Source of the DNA: Acetobacteraceae bacterium H6797
GTDB taxonomy: Bacteria; Pseudomonadota; Alphaproteobacteria; Acetobacterales; Acetobacteraceae
Length of the DNA: 64,000 nt
Reading direction: 5' to 3'
Assembly (NCBI GenBank): GCA_015223225.1
Contig: JADFCQ010000001.1
Span: 310,001 to 374,000 of the forward strand
In this document: piece by piece, positions 17,891 to 28,817 of the stretch
How the letters are laid out: every line of letters starts with the position of its first letter
How positions within the stretch are numbered: the stretch's first letter is position 1
Position numbers and translations under genes: made by a program
Notes under the pieces: model-generated
The model's database searches: none
What the model saw: only the letters and a program-made list of their open reading frames with translations
Told to the model about the DNA's origin: nothing

Positions 17891-18391
17891 ATGTCGCGCC
17901 TGCGCATCGGCCTGCCGGCCGCCCTGGCCATCCTGCTAATCGACCAGTTCAGCAAGTGGTGGATGCTCGAAGTGCTTCAGCTCGACGAGGTCCGCCACGT
18001 CCCCCTCATGGGTATCGGGCCTTTCCGGCTCGATCTCACCATGGTCTGGAACCGGGGCGTGACCTTCGGCATGCTCTCCGGCGAGGGCAATTGGAACCAT
18101 GTGGCGCTCGCCGTGCTGGCGGCCGCCATCTGCGCCTTCCTGCTTCGCTGGATGGTCAAGGCGGAGAACAGGGTCGTCGCCGTGACGCTCGGCGCTATCA
18201 TCGGCGGCGCCATCGGCAATGTGATCGACCGCATGCGCTTCGGGGCCGTTGTCGACTTCATCGACACCTCGGCCTTCGACTGGCACTGGTACGTTTTCAA
18301 TGTGGCGGACGCGGCCATCGTGTGTGGCGTTGTAACGCTCATTCTCGAGACCTTGTTGAGGCCTGCACCGCAAGCTAAGGAGCCGGTATGA
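17891..18391 (+). CDS. lspA: Lipoprotein signal peptidase (signal peptidase II)
   Basis: Inner-membrane aspartic protease that removes signal peptides of diacylated prolipoproteins. The 166 residues have four hydrophobic segments, the early conserved Asp in LLIDQFSKWW, and the catalytic motifs GNVIDRMRFGAVVDFID and VFNVADAAI, which carry the two active-site Asp. The start at 17891 follows the ileS stop directly; the longer open frame is just ileS read in another frame. The end overlaps the next gene, a lipoprotein, by ATGA, so enzyme and one of its likely substrates are translated from one transcript. Confidence 0.96.
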   Translation: MSRLRIGLPAALAILLIDQFSKWWMLEVLQLDEVRHVPLMGIGPFRLDLTMVWNRGVTFGMLSGEGNWNHVALAVLAAAICAFLLRWMVKAENRVVAVTLGAIIGGAIGNVIDRMRFGAVVDFIDTSAFDWHWYVFNVADAAIVCGVVTLILETLLRPAPQAKEPV

Positions 18392-18942
18392 GGAACAGCG
18401 CCATCCGCCCCGCCCTGATGATGACCGGCCTGCTGGCGCTCGCCGCCTGCGGGGAGGACACGACCCGCACCCTGGGCTTCACCCGGGACGCGCCCGACGA
18501 ATTCACCGTCGTGACCCGCGCGCCGCTCTCCCTGCCGCCGACGCTGGGTGATCTGCCGCCGCCGCGCCCCGGCGCGCCCCGGCCGCAATACACCCCGCCG
18601 GCCGTGGCCGCGGAAGCCGCCCTCGCCCCGCGCGCGCCCTATATGGCCGAGGCGGCGCAGCCGACGGCTGCCGAATCCGCACTGCTGGCCCAGGCTGGTG
18701 GCCCGGCCCCGGCGGGCATCCGACGCCAGGTGGACGAGGAGTCGCTCCGCCTCGAACAGCCCGATCGCAGCCTGGTGGACCGCCTGATGTTCTGGCGCGA
18801 CACGCCGCCGCCCGGCGTCGCCGTCGATCCGGCCCGCGAAACCGCCCGCCTGCGCGAGAACGCGGCCCTCGGCCGCGATCCGGGCGATGGCCAGACGGCC
18901 ATCATCCAGCGCAAGCGTTCGAGCTTCCTGGGTATTTTCTAA
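18388..18942 (+). CDS. DUF3035-family outer-membrane lipoprotein
   Basis: 184-residue lipoprotein: signal sequence MRNSAIRPALMMTGLLALAAC with lipobox LAAC (Cys21), so it should be processed by the LspA encoded just upstream. The remaining part is Pro/Ala-rich with the DUF3035 features DAPDEFTVVTRAPLSLPP and the C-terminal KRSSFLGIF. Proteins of this family in alphaproteobacteria have been linked to the outer-membrane beta-barrel assembly complex (the BamF component); that role is inferred here. The start overlaps the lspA stop (ATGA). Confidence 0.85.
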   Translation: MRNSAIRPALMMTGLLALAACGEDTTRTLGFTRDAPDEFTVVTRAPLSLPPTLGDLPPPRPGAPRPQYTPPAVAAEAALAPRAPYMAEAAQPTAAESALLAQAGGPAPAGIRRQVDEESLRLEQPDRSLVDRLMFWRDTPPPGVAVDPARETARLRENAALGRDPGDGQTAIIQRKRSSFLGIF

Positions 18943-18963
18943 GCCCTTCCCGGGCTCCTGACC

Positions 18964-18986
18964 GCGGGCCGGGCTGACCGGCCCGC
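18964..18986. terminator. G+C-rich hairpin between the DUF3035 gene and metW
   Basis: GCGGGCCGG pairs with CCGGCCCGC around a GCTGA loop, a 9-bp perfect stem 21 bases after the lipoprotein gene's stop. No T-run follows, so intrinsic termination is uncertain. Confidence 0.4.
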
Positions 18987-19008
18987 GCCCCGTATGGGGT
19001 AGAACACC

Positions 19009-19668
19009 ATGTCCGACCTCGCCTCACGGCCAGCCACGCGCCCCTCCGTCCGCTATGTCGCGAAGAACATGCGGCTCGACCTGCGGCTGATCGCGGATAT
19101 GATCGCCCCCCGCTCGATGGTGCTCGATATCGGCTGCGGCGACGGCGCCCTGCTCGACTACCTCATCAGCGAGAAGCAGGCCGATGCCCGCGGCATCGAG
19201 ATCGACATGGAACAGGCGACGCGCGCCGTCGCCGCTGGCCTGCCCGCCATCCATGGCGATGCCGATACCGACCTCGCCTTCTACCCCGAGAATGCCTTCG
19301 ACTACGTGGTCCTCTCGCGCACGCTCCAGGCCGTGGAGCGGCCGCGCGAGGTGCTGGCGCAGATGCTGCGCATCGGGCGGCACGCCATCGTCTCCTTCCC
19401 CAATTTCGGGCATTGGCAGGTGCGCTGGAAGCTCCTCTCGACCGGGCGGATGCCCGATACCGAGACCTGGAGCCGCCCCTGGTACGAGACGCCGAACATC
19501 CACCCCTGCACCATCCTGGACTTCTTCGCCCTGGCGGAGATGGACGGCTACGTTGTGGAGGAATGGCTCGCGGTGGATGAGCACGGCTCCAAGGCGCCGT
19601 GGCGCAAGAGCGTGCGACTCGCCAATCTCTTCGGCGAGCAGGCGCTCTTCATGCTGAGGAAGCGCTGA
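19009..19668 (+). CDS. metW: Methionine biosynthesis protein MetW
   Basis: 219-residue SAM-dependent methyltransferase-fold protein. Motif I is LDIGCGDGALLDYL (about 40-53); the family-specific FDYVVLSRTLQAVERPREVL, FPNFGHWQVRW and GRMPDTETWSRPWYETPNIH follow. MetW acts with the homoserine acyltransferase MetX in methionine synthesis and stimulates it in some bacteria. metX is normally adjacent, but is not here, so the usual metXW pair is split or outside the window. It faces the minus-strand UPF0262 gene across about 60 bases. Confidence 0.93.
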   Translation: MSDLASRPATRPSVRYVAKNMRLDLRLIADMIAPRSMVLDIGCGDGALLDYLISEKQADARGIEIDMEQATRAVAAGLPAIHGDADTDLAFYPENAFDYVVLSRTLQAVERPREVLAQMLRIGRHAIVSFPNFGHWQVRWKLLSTGRMPDTETWSRPWYETPNIHPCTILDFFALAEMDGYVVEEWLAVDEHGSKAPWRKSVRLANLFGEQALFMLRKR

Positions 19669-19729
19669 GGGGCGGTTTATCGGTGACTTGTCCCGAGGCC
19701 TCGCAGCCGCCGGCGCCCGGAACCAGCCC

Positions 19730-20203
19730 CTAAATCCGCTGATGCAGCGCGCAGACCAGGGTGAAAAGGCGGCGGGCCGTCTCGAAATCCATGGTCACCC
19801 GGCCCTGAAGCCTCTCCTGCAGCAGGCTGGCACCCTCGTTGTGCAGGCCGCGCCGGCCCATGTCGATGGCCTGCACCTTCGCCTCCCCGGCGCTGCCGGT
19901 AACGGCGGCCTCATGCGCCTCGACCACCATGTGATAGTCCTTGATGAGGCGCCGGAAGGGCCCCATCGCCAGGGCGAAGGCATGCAGCGGCGCGTCATCC
20001 TCCGGCGCCCGGATATCGAGCACGAGCCGCCCCTCCCGGATGGCCAGATGCAGCGCATAGGGGCCGGGGCCCAGAGCGGCCGGATCGAATCTATTGGCGA
20101 CCAGCAGATCCCGCACCGCCTGTTGGCGATCGGCCTCCGCATAGGGGCTCGGCAAGGGGCTCGCATCGGGCAGTTCGACGCGGACGAGCCGCTGATCAGG
20201 CAT
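19730..20203 (-). CDS. UPF0262 family protein
   Basis: 157-residue protein matching UPF0262, a family essentially limited to alphaproteobacteria. Recognisable stretches are EADRQQAVRDLLVANRF, PLHAFALAMGPFRRLIKDYH and AIDMGRRGLHNEGASLLQER. The function of the family is unknown. The start at 20203 (MPDQRLVRVELPD) is preferred over the longer reading; it lies inside the last codons of the DUF983 gene, so the two genes overlap and are likely one transcript. Confidence 0.88.
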   Translation of the reverse strand: MPDQRLVRVELPDASPLPSPYAEADRQQAVRDLLVANRFDPAALGPGPYALHLAIREGRLVLDIRAPEDDAPLHAFALAMGPFRRLIKDYHMVVEAHEAAVTGSAGEAKVQAIDMGRRGLHNEGASLLQERLQGRVTMDFETARRLFTLVCALHQRI

Positions 20204-20675
20204 GGCCGCGCTCTCGCTTCTCATCCTTCAGGGCATTCGGCGGGAGGGGCGCTTTGAGCCCGCCCTGCTCCTCGCCGGTCAGGCCCAGGCGCAGCATCCA
20301 GGCCACGACCGCGCCCTTCACGGGCCGGAGCAGAAGCATGCTGGCCACCGTGAAGAAAGGCAGCCAGACGGCCATATGCACCCACATGGGCGGCTCGTAG
20401 ACCTTCTCGACCCAGAAGACGCCCGGCACGAGCAGATGGCCGACGAGGAAGATGGTGAAATAGGGCGGCGCATCATCGGCCCGGAGATGGGCGAAGGGCG
20501 TGCCGCAAGCGGTGCAGGCCGGGCCCAGGGTGAGATAGCCGCGAAACAGCTTCCCCTCCCCGCAGACCGGGCAACGGCAGCGCAAGCCGCGCCAGAGCGC
20601 GGTCCAGGCCGAAGCCTTCCGGCGGCTCTCATCGGTGATCGAGGCAGGCGCGCCCCGGTCGGGCTCCCAGCGCAT
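20196..20675 (-). CDS. DUF983 membrane protein with zinc-ribbon N-terminus
   Basis: 159 residues. The N-terminal part has two CxxC pairs (CRCPVCGEGKLF and CTACGTPF) likely to bind zinc, then two hydrophobic segments (PPYFTIFLVGHLLVPGVFW and MAVWLPFFTVASMLLLRPV), giving a small inner-membrane protein with its ribbon probably in the cytoplasm. This is the DUF983 pattern; no role is established. AAGGA precedes the ATG. It overlaps the UPF0262 gene by 8 bases. Confidence 0.88.
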   Translation of the reverse strand: MRWEPDRGAPASITDESRRKASAWTALWRGLRCRCPVCGEGKLFRGYLTLGPACTACGTPFAHLRADDAPPYFTIFLVGHLLVPGVFWVEKVYEPPMWVHMAVWLPFFTVASMLLLRPVKGAVVAWMLRLGLTGEEQGGLKAPLPPNALKDEKRERGHA

Positions 20676-20895
20676 CGCTCATTCCTTGCATGACGGCTGG
20701 CGCCGGGACAGGCGCCGGTAGGTTTCCTCGCGCGGCCTTGGGGCTCGCTTTTATTGTGCGACGCATCATCCGCCTGCGGTGGCGCCGGATCAAGCATTAA
20801 CGGGGTGACAGCTTCACGACAATGGCGCGGCCCCCATGGCCAAAGCGCGGCGGGCTCTCTTGCCTTGCGCCGATCCGCGGCGGAGATTGCGGCCC

Positions 20896-21546
20896 ATGTC
20901 CGAGCGTATTCTCGTCATCAACCCCAATAGCGACACCGCCTGCACGGCGGGCATCGCGACCGCCATCGCGCCGCTCACCGCGCCGGGCCTGCCGCGTTTC
21001 GACGTGGTGACGCTCGCCGAGGGCCCGCCCGCGATCAAGACCTGGCGGGACTGGTTCTCGGTCGCCGAGCCGCTGTGCCGGATGGTCGAGCGCGAGGAAG
21101 CGGCGGCCTATGTCATCGCCTGCGTCTCGGACCCGGCGGTGGACCTGCTCCGCACCGTGACGGCCAGGCCCGTCTTCGGCCCCTTCCGCAGCGCGGTGGC
21201 GACGGCGCTGACGCGGGGCGAGCGTTTCGGCGTGATCGCCTTCGTCGAGGCCTCCAAGGCCCGGCAGCGCAAGGTGCTGCAATCCATGGGCGTGGAGGCG
21301 CGGCTGGCGGCCAGCGAGGCGCTGGACCTGCCGATGAGCGCGCTCACCGACCCCGAGGCCCCGCGCCTGCGCCTCGCCGAGGTGGCGAAGAACCTCGTGG
21401 CCCAGGGCGCCGAGACGGTGGTGCTGGGCTGCGCCGGCATGGCCGGGCATCGCGCCTATGTGGAGGATGCCTGCGGCGTGCCGGTCATCGAGCCCTGCCA
21501 GGCGGCGGCCTCCCAGGCGCTGCTCGCGGTCATCACGGCCCGCTGA
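20896..21546 (+). CDS. Asp/Glu/hydantoin racemase family protein
   Basis: 216-residue protein of the aspartate/glutamate/hydantoin racemase family: ILVINPNSDTACTAGI at the N-terminus, the first catalytic Cys in YVIACVSDPAVD and the second in VVLGCAGMAG. Two-Cys proton transfer is the known mechanism of the family; hydantoin racemase or an amino-acid racemase is likely. The start at MSERILVINPNS is chosen as the natural family N-terminus. The stop overlaps the MFS gene start (TGATG), so the two are translated together. Confidence 0.85.
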   Translation: MSERILVINPNSDTACTAGIATAIAPLTAPGLPRFDVVTLAEGPPAIKTWRDWFSVAEPLCRMVEREEAAAYVIACVSDPAVDLLRTVTARPVFGPFRSAVATALTRGERFGVIAFVEASKARQRKVLQSMGVEARLAASEALDLPMSALTDPEAPRLRLAEVAKNLVAQGAETVVLGCAGMAGHRAYVEDACGVPVIEPCQAAASQALLAVITAR

Positions 21547-22688
21547 TGGGCCCGGCGCCGCGCCGCGCGGTGGTCGTCGGCGCCCTCGGCACGGCCCAGA
21601 CCCTCGCCTGGGCCTCCAGCTATTACCTGCCCGCCATTCTCGCCGCCCCCATGGCGGCGAGCCTCGGCGTGCCGCCCAGCACGGTTTTCGGCTTCTTCTC
21701 GGCCTCGCTGCTGCTGACGGCCTTTCTCGGCCCCTGGGCCGGGCGGCTGATCGACCGGCGCGGCGGGCGAGGCGTGCTCGCCGCCTCCAGCCTCGTCCTG
21801 GCGGGCGGACTCGGCGCGCTGGGGCTGGTGCCGGGTTTCGCGGGCCAGGCGATCGGCTGGGCGCTGCTCGGCATCGGCATGGCGCTCGGCCTCTATGACG
21901 CGGCTTTCGCGACGCTTGCGGGCCTCTATGGCAAGGAGGCGCGGGGCTCCATCACGGGCATCACCCTCATTGCGGGCTTCGCCTCCACGGTGGGATGGCC
22001 GCTCTCGGCGCTCTTCCTGGAGATGTTCGGCTGGCAGGGCGCCTGCCTCGCCTGGGCGGGGCTGCATCTGCTGCTCGGCCTGCCGCTGAACCGCCTGCTC
22101 CTGCCCATGGCGCCGCCGCCGCCCTCGACCGCGCCCAAGGCGGGTGGCGCGCCGCCCATCCGGCAGATGCTGCTGCTGGCCTGGGTTTTCGCCGTGGTCG
22201 GTTTCACCGCGGCGGCCATCGGCGCGCATCTGCCCGGCCTGCTGGGCGCCGCCGGCGCCACCGTGGCGGCGGCCCTCGCGGCGGCCGCCCTGGTCGGCCC
22301 GGCGCAGGTCGGCGCGCGGGTGCTGGAAGCCAGCGTGCTCCGGAAATTCGACCCCGTGCGCCTGACCATGCTGGCCACCGCGACCCACCCCCTCGCCGCC
22401 CTGCTGCTGATGCTCTTCGGCGCGCCGGTCGCCGCCCTCTTCACCCTGCTGCATGGTGCCGGAAATGGCGTGCTGACCATCGCGCGCGGCACCCTGCCCT
22501 TGGCCCTCTTCGGCCCCGCCGGCTATGGCGAGCGCCAGGGCTGGATCACCGCCCCCGCCCGGCTGTTGCAGGCGGCGGCACCCCTGGGCTTCGGCCTTCT
22601 CATCGAGCAGGTGGGCGTGCAGGCCCTCTGGCTCACCACCCTGCTCGGCCTTTCCGCGCTCGCCGCCTTGTGGCTGTTGCGGCGCTGA
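21546..22688 (+). CDS. MFS transporter
   Basis: 380-residue, very hydrophobic protein with about 12 predicted helices and an MFS-type loop (GPWAGRLIDRRGGRG) between helices 2 and 3. It resembles the CynX/NimT-like or oxalate/formate-type permeases with short termini. Substrate unknown; its one-base overlap with the racemase gene suggests it moves an amino acid or hydantoin-type compound handled by that enzyme (inference). Confidence 0.85.
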   Translation: MGPAPRRAVVVGALGTAQTLAWASSYYLPAILAAPMAASLGVPPSTVFGFFSASLLLTAFLGPWAGRLIDRRGGRGVLAASSLVLAGGLGALGLVPGFAGQAIGWALLGIGMALGLYDAAFATLAGLYGKEARGSITGITLIAGFASTVGWPLSALFLEMFGWQGACLAWAGLHLLLGLPLNRLLLPMAPPPPSTAPKAGGAPPIRQMLLLAWVFAVVGFTAAAIGAHLPGLLGAAGATVAAALAAAALVGPAQVGARVLEASVLRKFDPVRLTMLATATHPLAALLLMLFGAPVAALFTLLHGAGNGVLTIARGTLPLALFGPAGYGERQGWITAPARLLQAAAPLGFGLLIEQVGVQALWLTTLLGLSALAALWLLRR

Positions 22689-24863
<2,175 letters not shown>

Positions 24864-24966
24864 CGGATCGCGGCATGGGGCGGCGGCCGATTTGGTGCCG
24901 CGCCCCTTTCTGCTCTAGGCTTTGCCGCAGGACAGACAAAGGCCGGCAAGCGGCCAGGGAAACGGC

Positions 24967-26355
24967 ATGGCGTTGGAGCGGCTGGGGCAGCAGGGCTTGG
25001 GGTTCACGCGGCGGCGCGTGCTCACGGCGGGCCTGGCGGCGCCCCTGCTGAGCCTGCCCGGGCGCCATGCACTGGCCTCCTCCGCCACTGATCTGCAGCT
25101 CGTGCTGCTCGCCGATCTTCATTCCTGCCACAAGAATGCGCCCGCTCTGCTTGCCGCGCTCGATCTGGCGCTGGCCACGCGCGCGGGCGTGCCGACCTAT
25201 ATCCTCGTCAATGGCGATGTTTTCGAGCGCGGCAATGCCGTCACCCTGCGCTCCGATGGGGAGGCCGACTGGGCCTTGCTGAAGGCGCTGCGGCAGCGCG
25301 CGCCGGTGCTGATCAATCTCGGCAATCATGAGACGGCGCTGATCGACGACATGGCCGAGGTGGTGCGCCGCTGCCGGGCCATCGGCCTCACGGTGCTGAG
25401 CAATATCGTCAATCCGCGCACCAAGCGGCTCTATGCCGAGGCCTCGCTCGAGATCATGCTGGGCGCCAATCGCCGCATGACGGTCGTGGGCATCGCAACG
25501 GATGACATGGCGACCTATCGCGCCGCCGCCCGGCCCTTCCTCGATATCCCGCAGCCCGCGCAATGGGCGCGCGAGGCCCTGCCGGTGCTGCTGGCCGAGA
25601 CGGATCTGGGTGTGGTGATGAGCCATGCGGGGGTCGCGGCCGATCGCGCGATGCTGCCCTGGCTGCCGCCGGGCTCGCTGCTGCTGGGCGGGCATGAGCA
25701 TCTGCATTTCGGGCACCGCATCGGCCCGACGCGCTATCTGCACACCGGCTCCTGGGCGCGCTACCTCACCATCGCCGAAGTGCGCTTCACCCGCGGCTCG
25801 CCCATCATCACGCCGACCGAAATCACCATCGACCCCGCCGGCCCGGCTGATCCGGGGCTGGCGGCGCTGCGCGAGGCGCTTTTCGCCGCGCATCTCACCC
25901 CGGCCGACCGCGAGGTGCTGGGCCGCCTGCCCGCCCCGCTGGACCTGCGCCAATCGGCGATGTTCCTGACGCGGGAAATGGCCAAGGCGGCGGGCGCGGG
26001 GGCCGGGCTGATCTCCAACACCACCCTCGGCGCCGACCTGCCGGGCGGCCCCGTCACGCGATATGATCTCGATGCCTTCATCCGCTTCGATGGCGGCTTG
26101 TTGCGCGGCGAGGCCGATGCGGCCGCGTGCGAGACCATCGCCGCGCGCTGCAACCAGGATGACGACCGGCCCTTCCCGCGGCGCACGGGGGAATATGTCT
26201 ATGCGGGCGACATTCCGACCGCGCCCGTGCGGCTCGCAACCATCGACTGGGTGCGGATGAATGCCGCGCGCTATCTCGGCACCGAGGCCGTGCGTTTCGA
26301 GCCGGTCAGCGGCCCGGGCATCAAGGCCCTGGCCGCCGCCGCTCTGCCGCGCTGA
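24967..26355 (+). CDS. Exported metallophosphatase, 5'-nucleotidase-like (Tat signal)
   Basis: 462 residues with a twin-arginine signal (FTRRRVLTAGLAAPLLSLPG; RRR followed by a hydrophobic stretch), so export folded to the periplasm is expected. The catalytic domain has the calcineurin-like metal motifs in order: LLADLHS, NGDVFERG, NLGNHETA, VVMSHAG and GGHEHLHFG. A C-terminal domain of about 200 residues resembles the substrate-binding part of UshA/5'-nucleotidases (NTTLGADLPGGPVTRYDLDAF, broken only for reading). Its exact substrate (nucleotides, sugar nucleotides) is not clear. Its stop directly abuts the convergent gor stop (TGA|TCA). Confidence 0.85.
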   Translation: MALERLGQQGLGFTRRRVLTAGLAAPLLSLPGRHALASSATDLQLVLLADLHSCHKNAPALLAALDLALATRAGVPTYILVNGDVFERGNAVTLRSDGEADWALLKALRQRAPVLINLGNHETALIDDMAEVVRRCRAIGLTVLSNIVNPRTKRLYAEASLEIMLGANRRMTVVGIATDDMATYRAAARPFLDIPQPAQWAREALPVLLAETDLGVVMSHAGVAADRAMLPWLPPGSLLLGGHEHLHFGHRIGPTRYLHTGSWARYLTIAEVRFTRGSPIITPTEITIDPAGPADPGLAALREALFAAHLTPADREVLGRLPAPLDLRQSAMFLTREMAKAAGAGAGLISNTTLGADLPGGPVTRYDLDAFIRFDGGLLRGEADAAACETIAARCNQDDDRPFPRRTGEYVYAGDIPTAPVRLATIDWVRMNAARYLGTEAVRFEPVSGPGIKALAAAALPR

Positions 26356-27723
26356 TCAGACGGTCTTTTCCGTCCGCCGCGTCAGCGTCCGCAATGTCAC
26401 GAATTCCTCGGCCGCCGTGGGGTGGATGCCGATGGTCTGGTCGAAATGGGCCTTGGTGGCGCCAGCGATGATGGCGACCGCCACGCCCTGCATCATCTCG
26501 GGTGCATCCTCGCCCATGAAATGCGCGCCGAGGACCTTGTCCGTCTCCGCGTCCACCACGAGCTTCATCAACGTCTTGCGGCCCACGCGCTTGCTGATCG
26601 TGTGGCGCATCGTGTTGAACTTGGTGAGGTAGATATTCACCGGCCCGCGCTTCGCGGCCTCTTCTTCCGTCAGCCCGATGCTCGCGACGGGCGGCGAGGT
26701 GAAGACGGCGCTCGGAACGTTCTCGTACGAGGCTTTGCGCGGCTTGTGGCCGAAAAGCGTATCGGCCAGCGCATGGCCGGTCGCGGTGGCCATGGGCGTG
26801 AGGTTCACGCGGTCCACCACATCGCCCAGGGCGTAGATGTGCTTCTGGCTCGTCGCATGGTTATCGTCGACCAGCACTTCGCCCCTGGCGCCGAGCTTCA
26901 CGCCGGCGGCCTCAAGGTTCAGCCCCGCCGTGGCGGGCTTGCGGCCGGTGGCGAAGAAGACGGCATCGGCGGCCAGGTGGCTGCCATTATCGCCCTTCAG
27001 CAGCAGGCCTGTGGAGGTCTTCTCGAGCGAGAGCGGCGATTCGCTGGCATGGATGCCGATGAACTGCTCCTGCAGGGCATCGGCCATGGCCTGGCGGATA
27101 TCCTGGTCGAAGCCGCGCAGCGGCAGCGCCTGGCGGTACATCAGCGTCACCTCGGCGCCGAGGCCCTTCAGCAGGCTGGCATATTCGAGCGCGATGAAGC
27201 CCGAGCCGACCACGACAACGCGCTTCGGCATCTCCTTCAACGTGAAGAGATCGTCCGAGATATAGCCCAGCTCGGCACCCGGGATTTCCGGCCGCACGGC
27301 ATTGCCACCCGTCGCGATGAGGATGTTCTTCGCCTTGATCGTCTCGCCGCCCACCTCGACGGTGTGGGCATCGACAAACTTGGCATAGCCCTCGAAGCGC
27401 GTGACGCCCGCGCCCTCGAGCAGTCGGCCATAGATGCCGTTGAGCCGCGCCACCTCGGCATCGCGGGCGGCGGCGAGCTTCGACCAGTCATGGCCCTGCT
27501 TCGTCATCTCCCAGCCGAAGGCAGCCGAATCCTCGGCCCAGAGGCCGTATTCGGCGGCGCTGACCATGATCTTCTTCGGCACGCAGCCGACATTCACGCA
27601 GGTGCCGCCCCAGAAGCGGCCCTCGGCAATGCCCACCTTGGCGCCATGCTGGGCGGAGATGCGGGCGCAGCGCACGCCGCCGCTCCCACCGCCGATGACG
27701 AAAAGGTCGAATTCCTGGGCCAT
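26356..27723 (-). CDS. gor: Glutathione-disulfide reductase
   Basis: FAD-dependent NADPH:glutathione-disulfide oxidoreductase that keeps glutathione reduced. The 455-residue protein starts MAQEFDLFVIGGGSGGVRCA (FAD-binding), has the redox-active Cys pair in GGTCVNVGCVPKK (about 40-52), an NADPH-binding VVVGSGFIALEYASLL, and the C-terminal IGIHPTAAEEFVTLR with the catalytic His. These features separate it from lipoamide dehydrogenase and mercuric reductase. The SDR gene lies upstream on the same strand, separated by a 200-bp stretch with tandem G+C-rich repeats. Confidence 0.95.
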   Translation of the reverse strand: MAQEFDLFVIGGGSGGVRCARISAQHGAKVGIAEGRFWGGTCVNVGCVPKKIMVSAAEYGLWAEDSAAFGWEMTKQGHDWSKLAAARDAEVARLNGIYGRLLEGAGVTRFEGYAKFVDAHTVEVGGETIKAKNILIATGGNAVRPEIPGAELGYISDDLFTLKEMPKRVVVVGSGFIALEYASLLKGLGAEVTLMYRQALPLRGFDQDIRQAMADALQEQFIGIHASESPLSLEKTSTGLLLKGDNGSHLAADAVFFATGRKPATAGLNLEAAGVKLGARGEVLVDDNHATSQKHIYALGDVVDRVNLTPMATATGHALADTLFGHKPRKASYENVPSAVFTSPPVASIGLTEEEAAKRGPVNIYLTKFNTMRHTISKRVGRKTLMKLVVDAETDKVLGAHFMGEDAPEMMQGVAVAIIAGATKAHFDQTIGIHPTAAEEFVTLRTLTRRTEKTV

Positions 27724-27795
27724 GCCGAATCATCCTCAAAGACTGAGCTTGGGCCTTATCTTGTGTGGTTCGGGATGAAAAGGAAGGCGCGGGAA

Positions 27796-27911
27796 GCGGG
27801 GCGCAGCCCCGCCCCCGAAGGGGGCCTTGGAGATGCAGCGGGCGCAGCCCCGCCCCCGCAGGGGGCCTAGGAGATGCAGCGGGCGCAGCCCGCCTCCGAA
27901 GGGGGGCTTGG
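27796..27911. repeat. Three tandem copies of a ~41-bp G+C-rich palindromic unit
   Basis: Units begin at 27796 (42 bp), 27838 (41 bp) and 27879 (33 bp, degenerate). Each holds GCGCAGCC(CC)GCC followed by a small palindrome CCCCCG-A/C-AGGGGG, and the first two end GGAGATGCA. On either strand the palindromes can form stable hairpins. The array separates gor from the SDR gene on the same strand and may stabilise or terminate mRNA. Confidence 0.8.
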
Positions 27912-27925
27912 TAGCCCGGCCTGCG

Positions 27926-28681
27926 CTAGATGCCCTGCCCGCCCGAGACCTCGATGCGCTGGGCATTGATCCAGCGATTATCCTCGGAGAGCAGGCTCGC
28001 GACCATGGGGCCGATATCGTCAGGCACGCCCACGCGCCCCAGGGCCGTCATGCCCGCGAAGAAGGCGTTGAAATCGGGCGTGTCCCGCACGGCACCGCCG
28101 AAGAAATCCGTCTCGATCGCGCCGGGCGCCACCGTGTTCACGGCGATCCCCCGCGCGCCCAACTCCTTGGCCATATAGACGGTCAGCACCTCGATCGCGC
28201 CCTTCACCGCCGCATAGGCACCCCAGCCCGGCGCGGAAACGCGGGTCAGGCCGGAGGAGTAGTTCACGATCCGCCCGCCATCGGCCAGAAGCGGCAAGAG
28301 GGCCTGGGTGAGGAAGAAGACGCCCTTGAAATGCACATCCACCAGCCGGTCGAACTGCGCCTCCGTGGTATCGGCGCTCAGCGCGAAATCGCCATGGCCG
28401 GCATTGTTCACCAGATGGTCGAAGCTCTCCCGCCCCCAGGTTTCGCGCAGCGCATCCCGCAGGCGGGTGGCGAAATCGGCGAAGCCCGCGACCTTGCCCG
28501 TATCGAGTTGAAGCGCGACGGCCTTGCGCCCCAGGGCCTCGATCTCGGCCACGGCGGCATCGGCCTCCTCGCGGCGGCTATGATAGGTGAGGACCACGTC
28601 CCCGCCCTTCTTCGCGACGCTTAGCGCCGCATTCCGGCCCAGGCCACGGCTCGCGCCGGTGATGAGGGTGATCTTGCTCAT
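27926..28681 (-). CDS. SDR-family NAD(P)-dependent oxidoreductase
   Basis: 251-residue classical short-chain dehydrogenase: cofactor motif TGASRGLGRN (about 8-17), LVNNAGHGDFAL, catalytic Ser in IVNYSSG and Tyr/Lys in YAAVK, and the C-terminal SEDNRWINAQRIEVSGGQGI. Substrate unknown. The divergent AraC-type regulator (28818) is likely its regulator, an arrangement frequent for such SDR genes; the 136 bp between them hold both promoters. Confidence 0.92.
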   Translation of the reverse strand: MSKITLITGASRGLGRNAALSVAKKGGDVVLTYHSRREEADAAVAEIEALGRKAVALQLDTGKVAGFADFATRLRDALRETWGRESFDHLVNNAGHGDFALSADTTEAQFDRLVDVHFKGVFFLTQALLPLLADGGRIVNYSSGLTRVSAPGWGAYAAVKGAIEVLTVYMAKELGARGIAVNTVAPGAIETDFFGGAVRDTPDFNAFFAGMTALGRVGVPDDIGPMVASLLSEDNRWINAQRIEVSGGQGI

Positions 28682-28817
28682 GGTCCGAACTCCCGTTTCG
28701 TGTGGTGAGCCGGGTATCGCGCCAAAGCGCGCCGAGAGGTTGCCGGGAACTGCGCCTTTCTTGCCTGATCCTCCGAAGACGGATGCGCCCCGCGCCGCCT
28801 GCGGCTAGGCTTGCGCC

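Noticed and set aside
27827-28624. Plus-strand open frame opposite the SDR gene, beginning in the tandem repeats
   Set aside because: Antisense shadow of the SDR gene; His/Arg/Gly-rich without motif.
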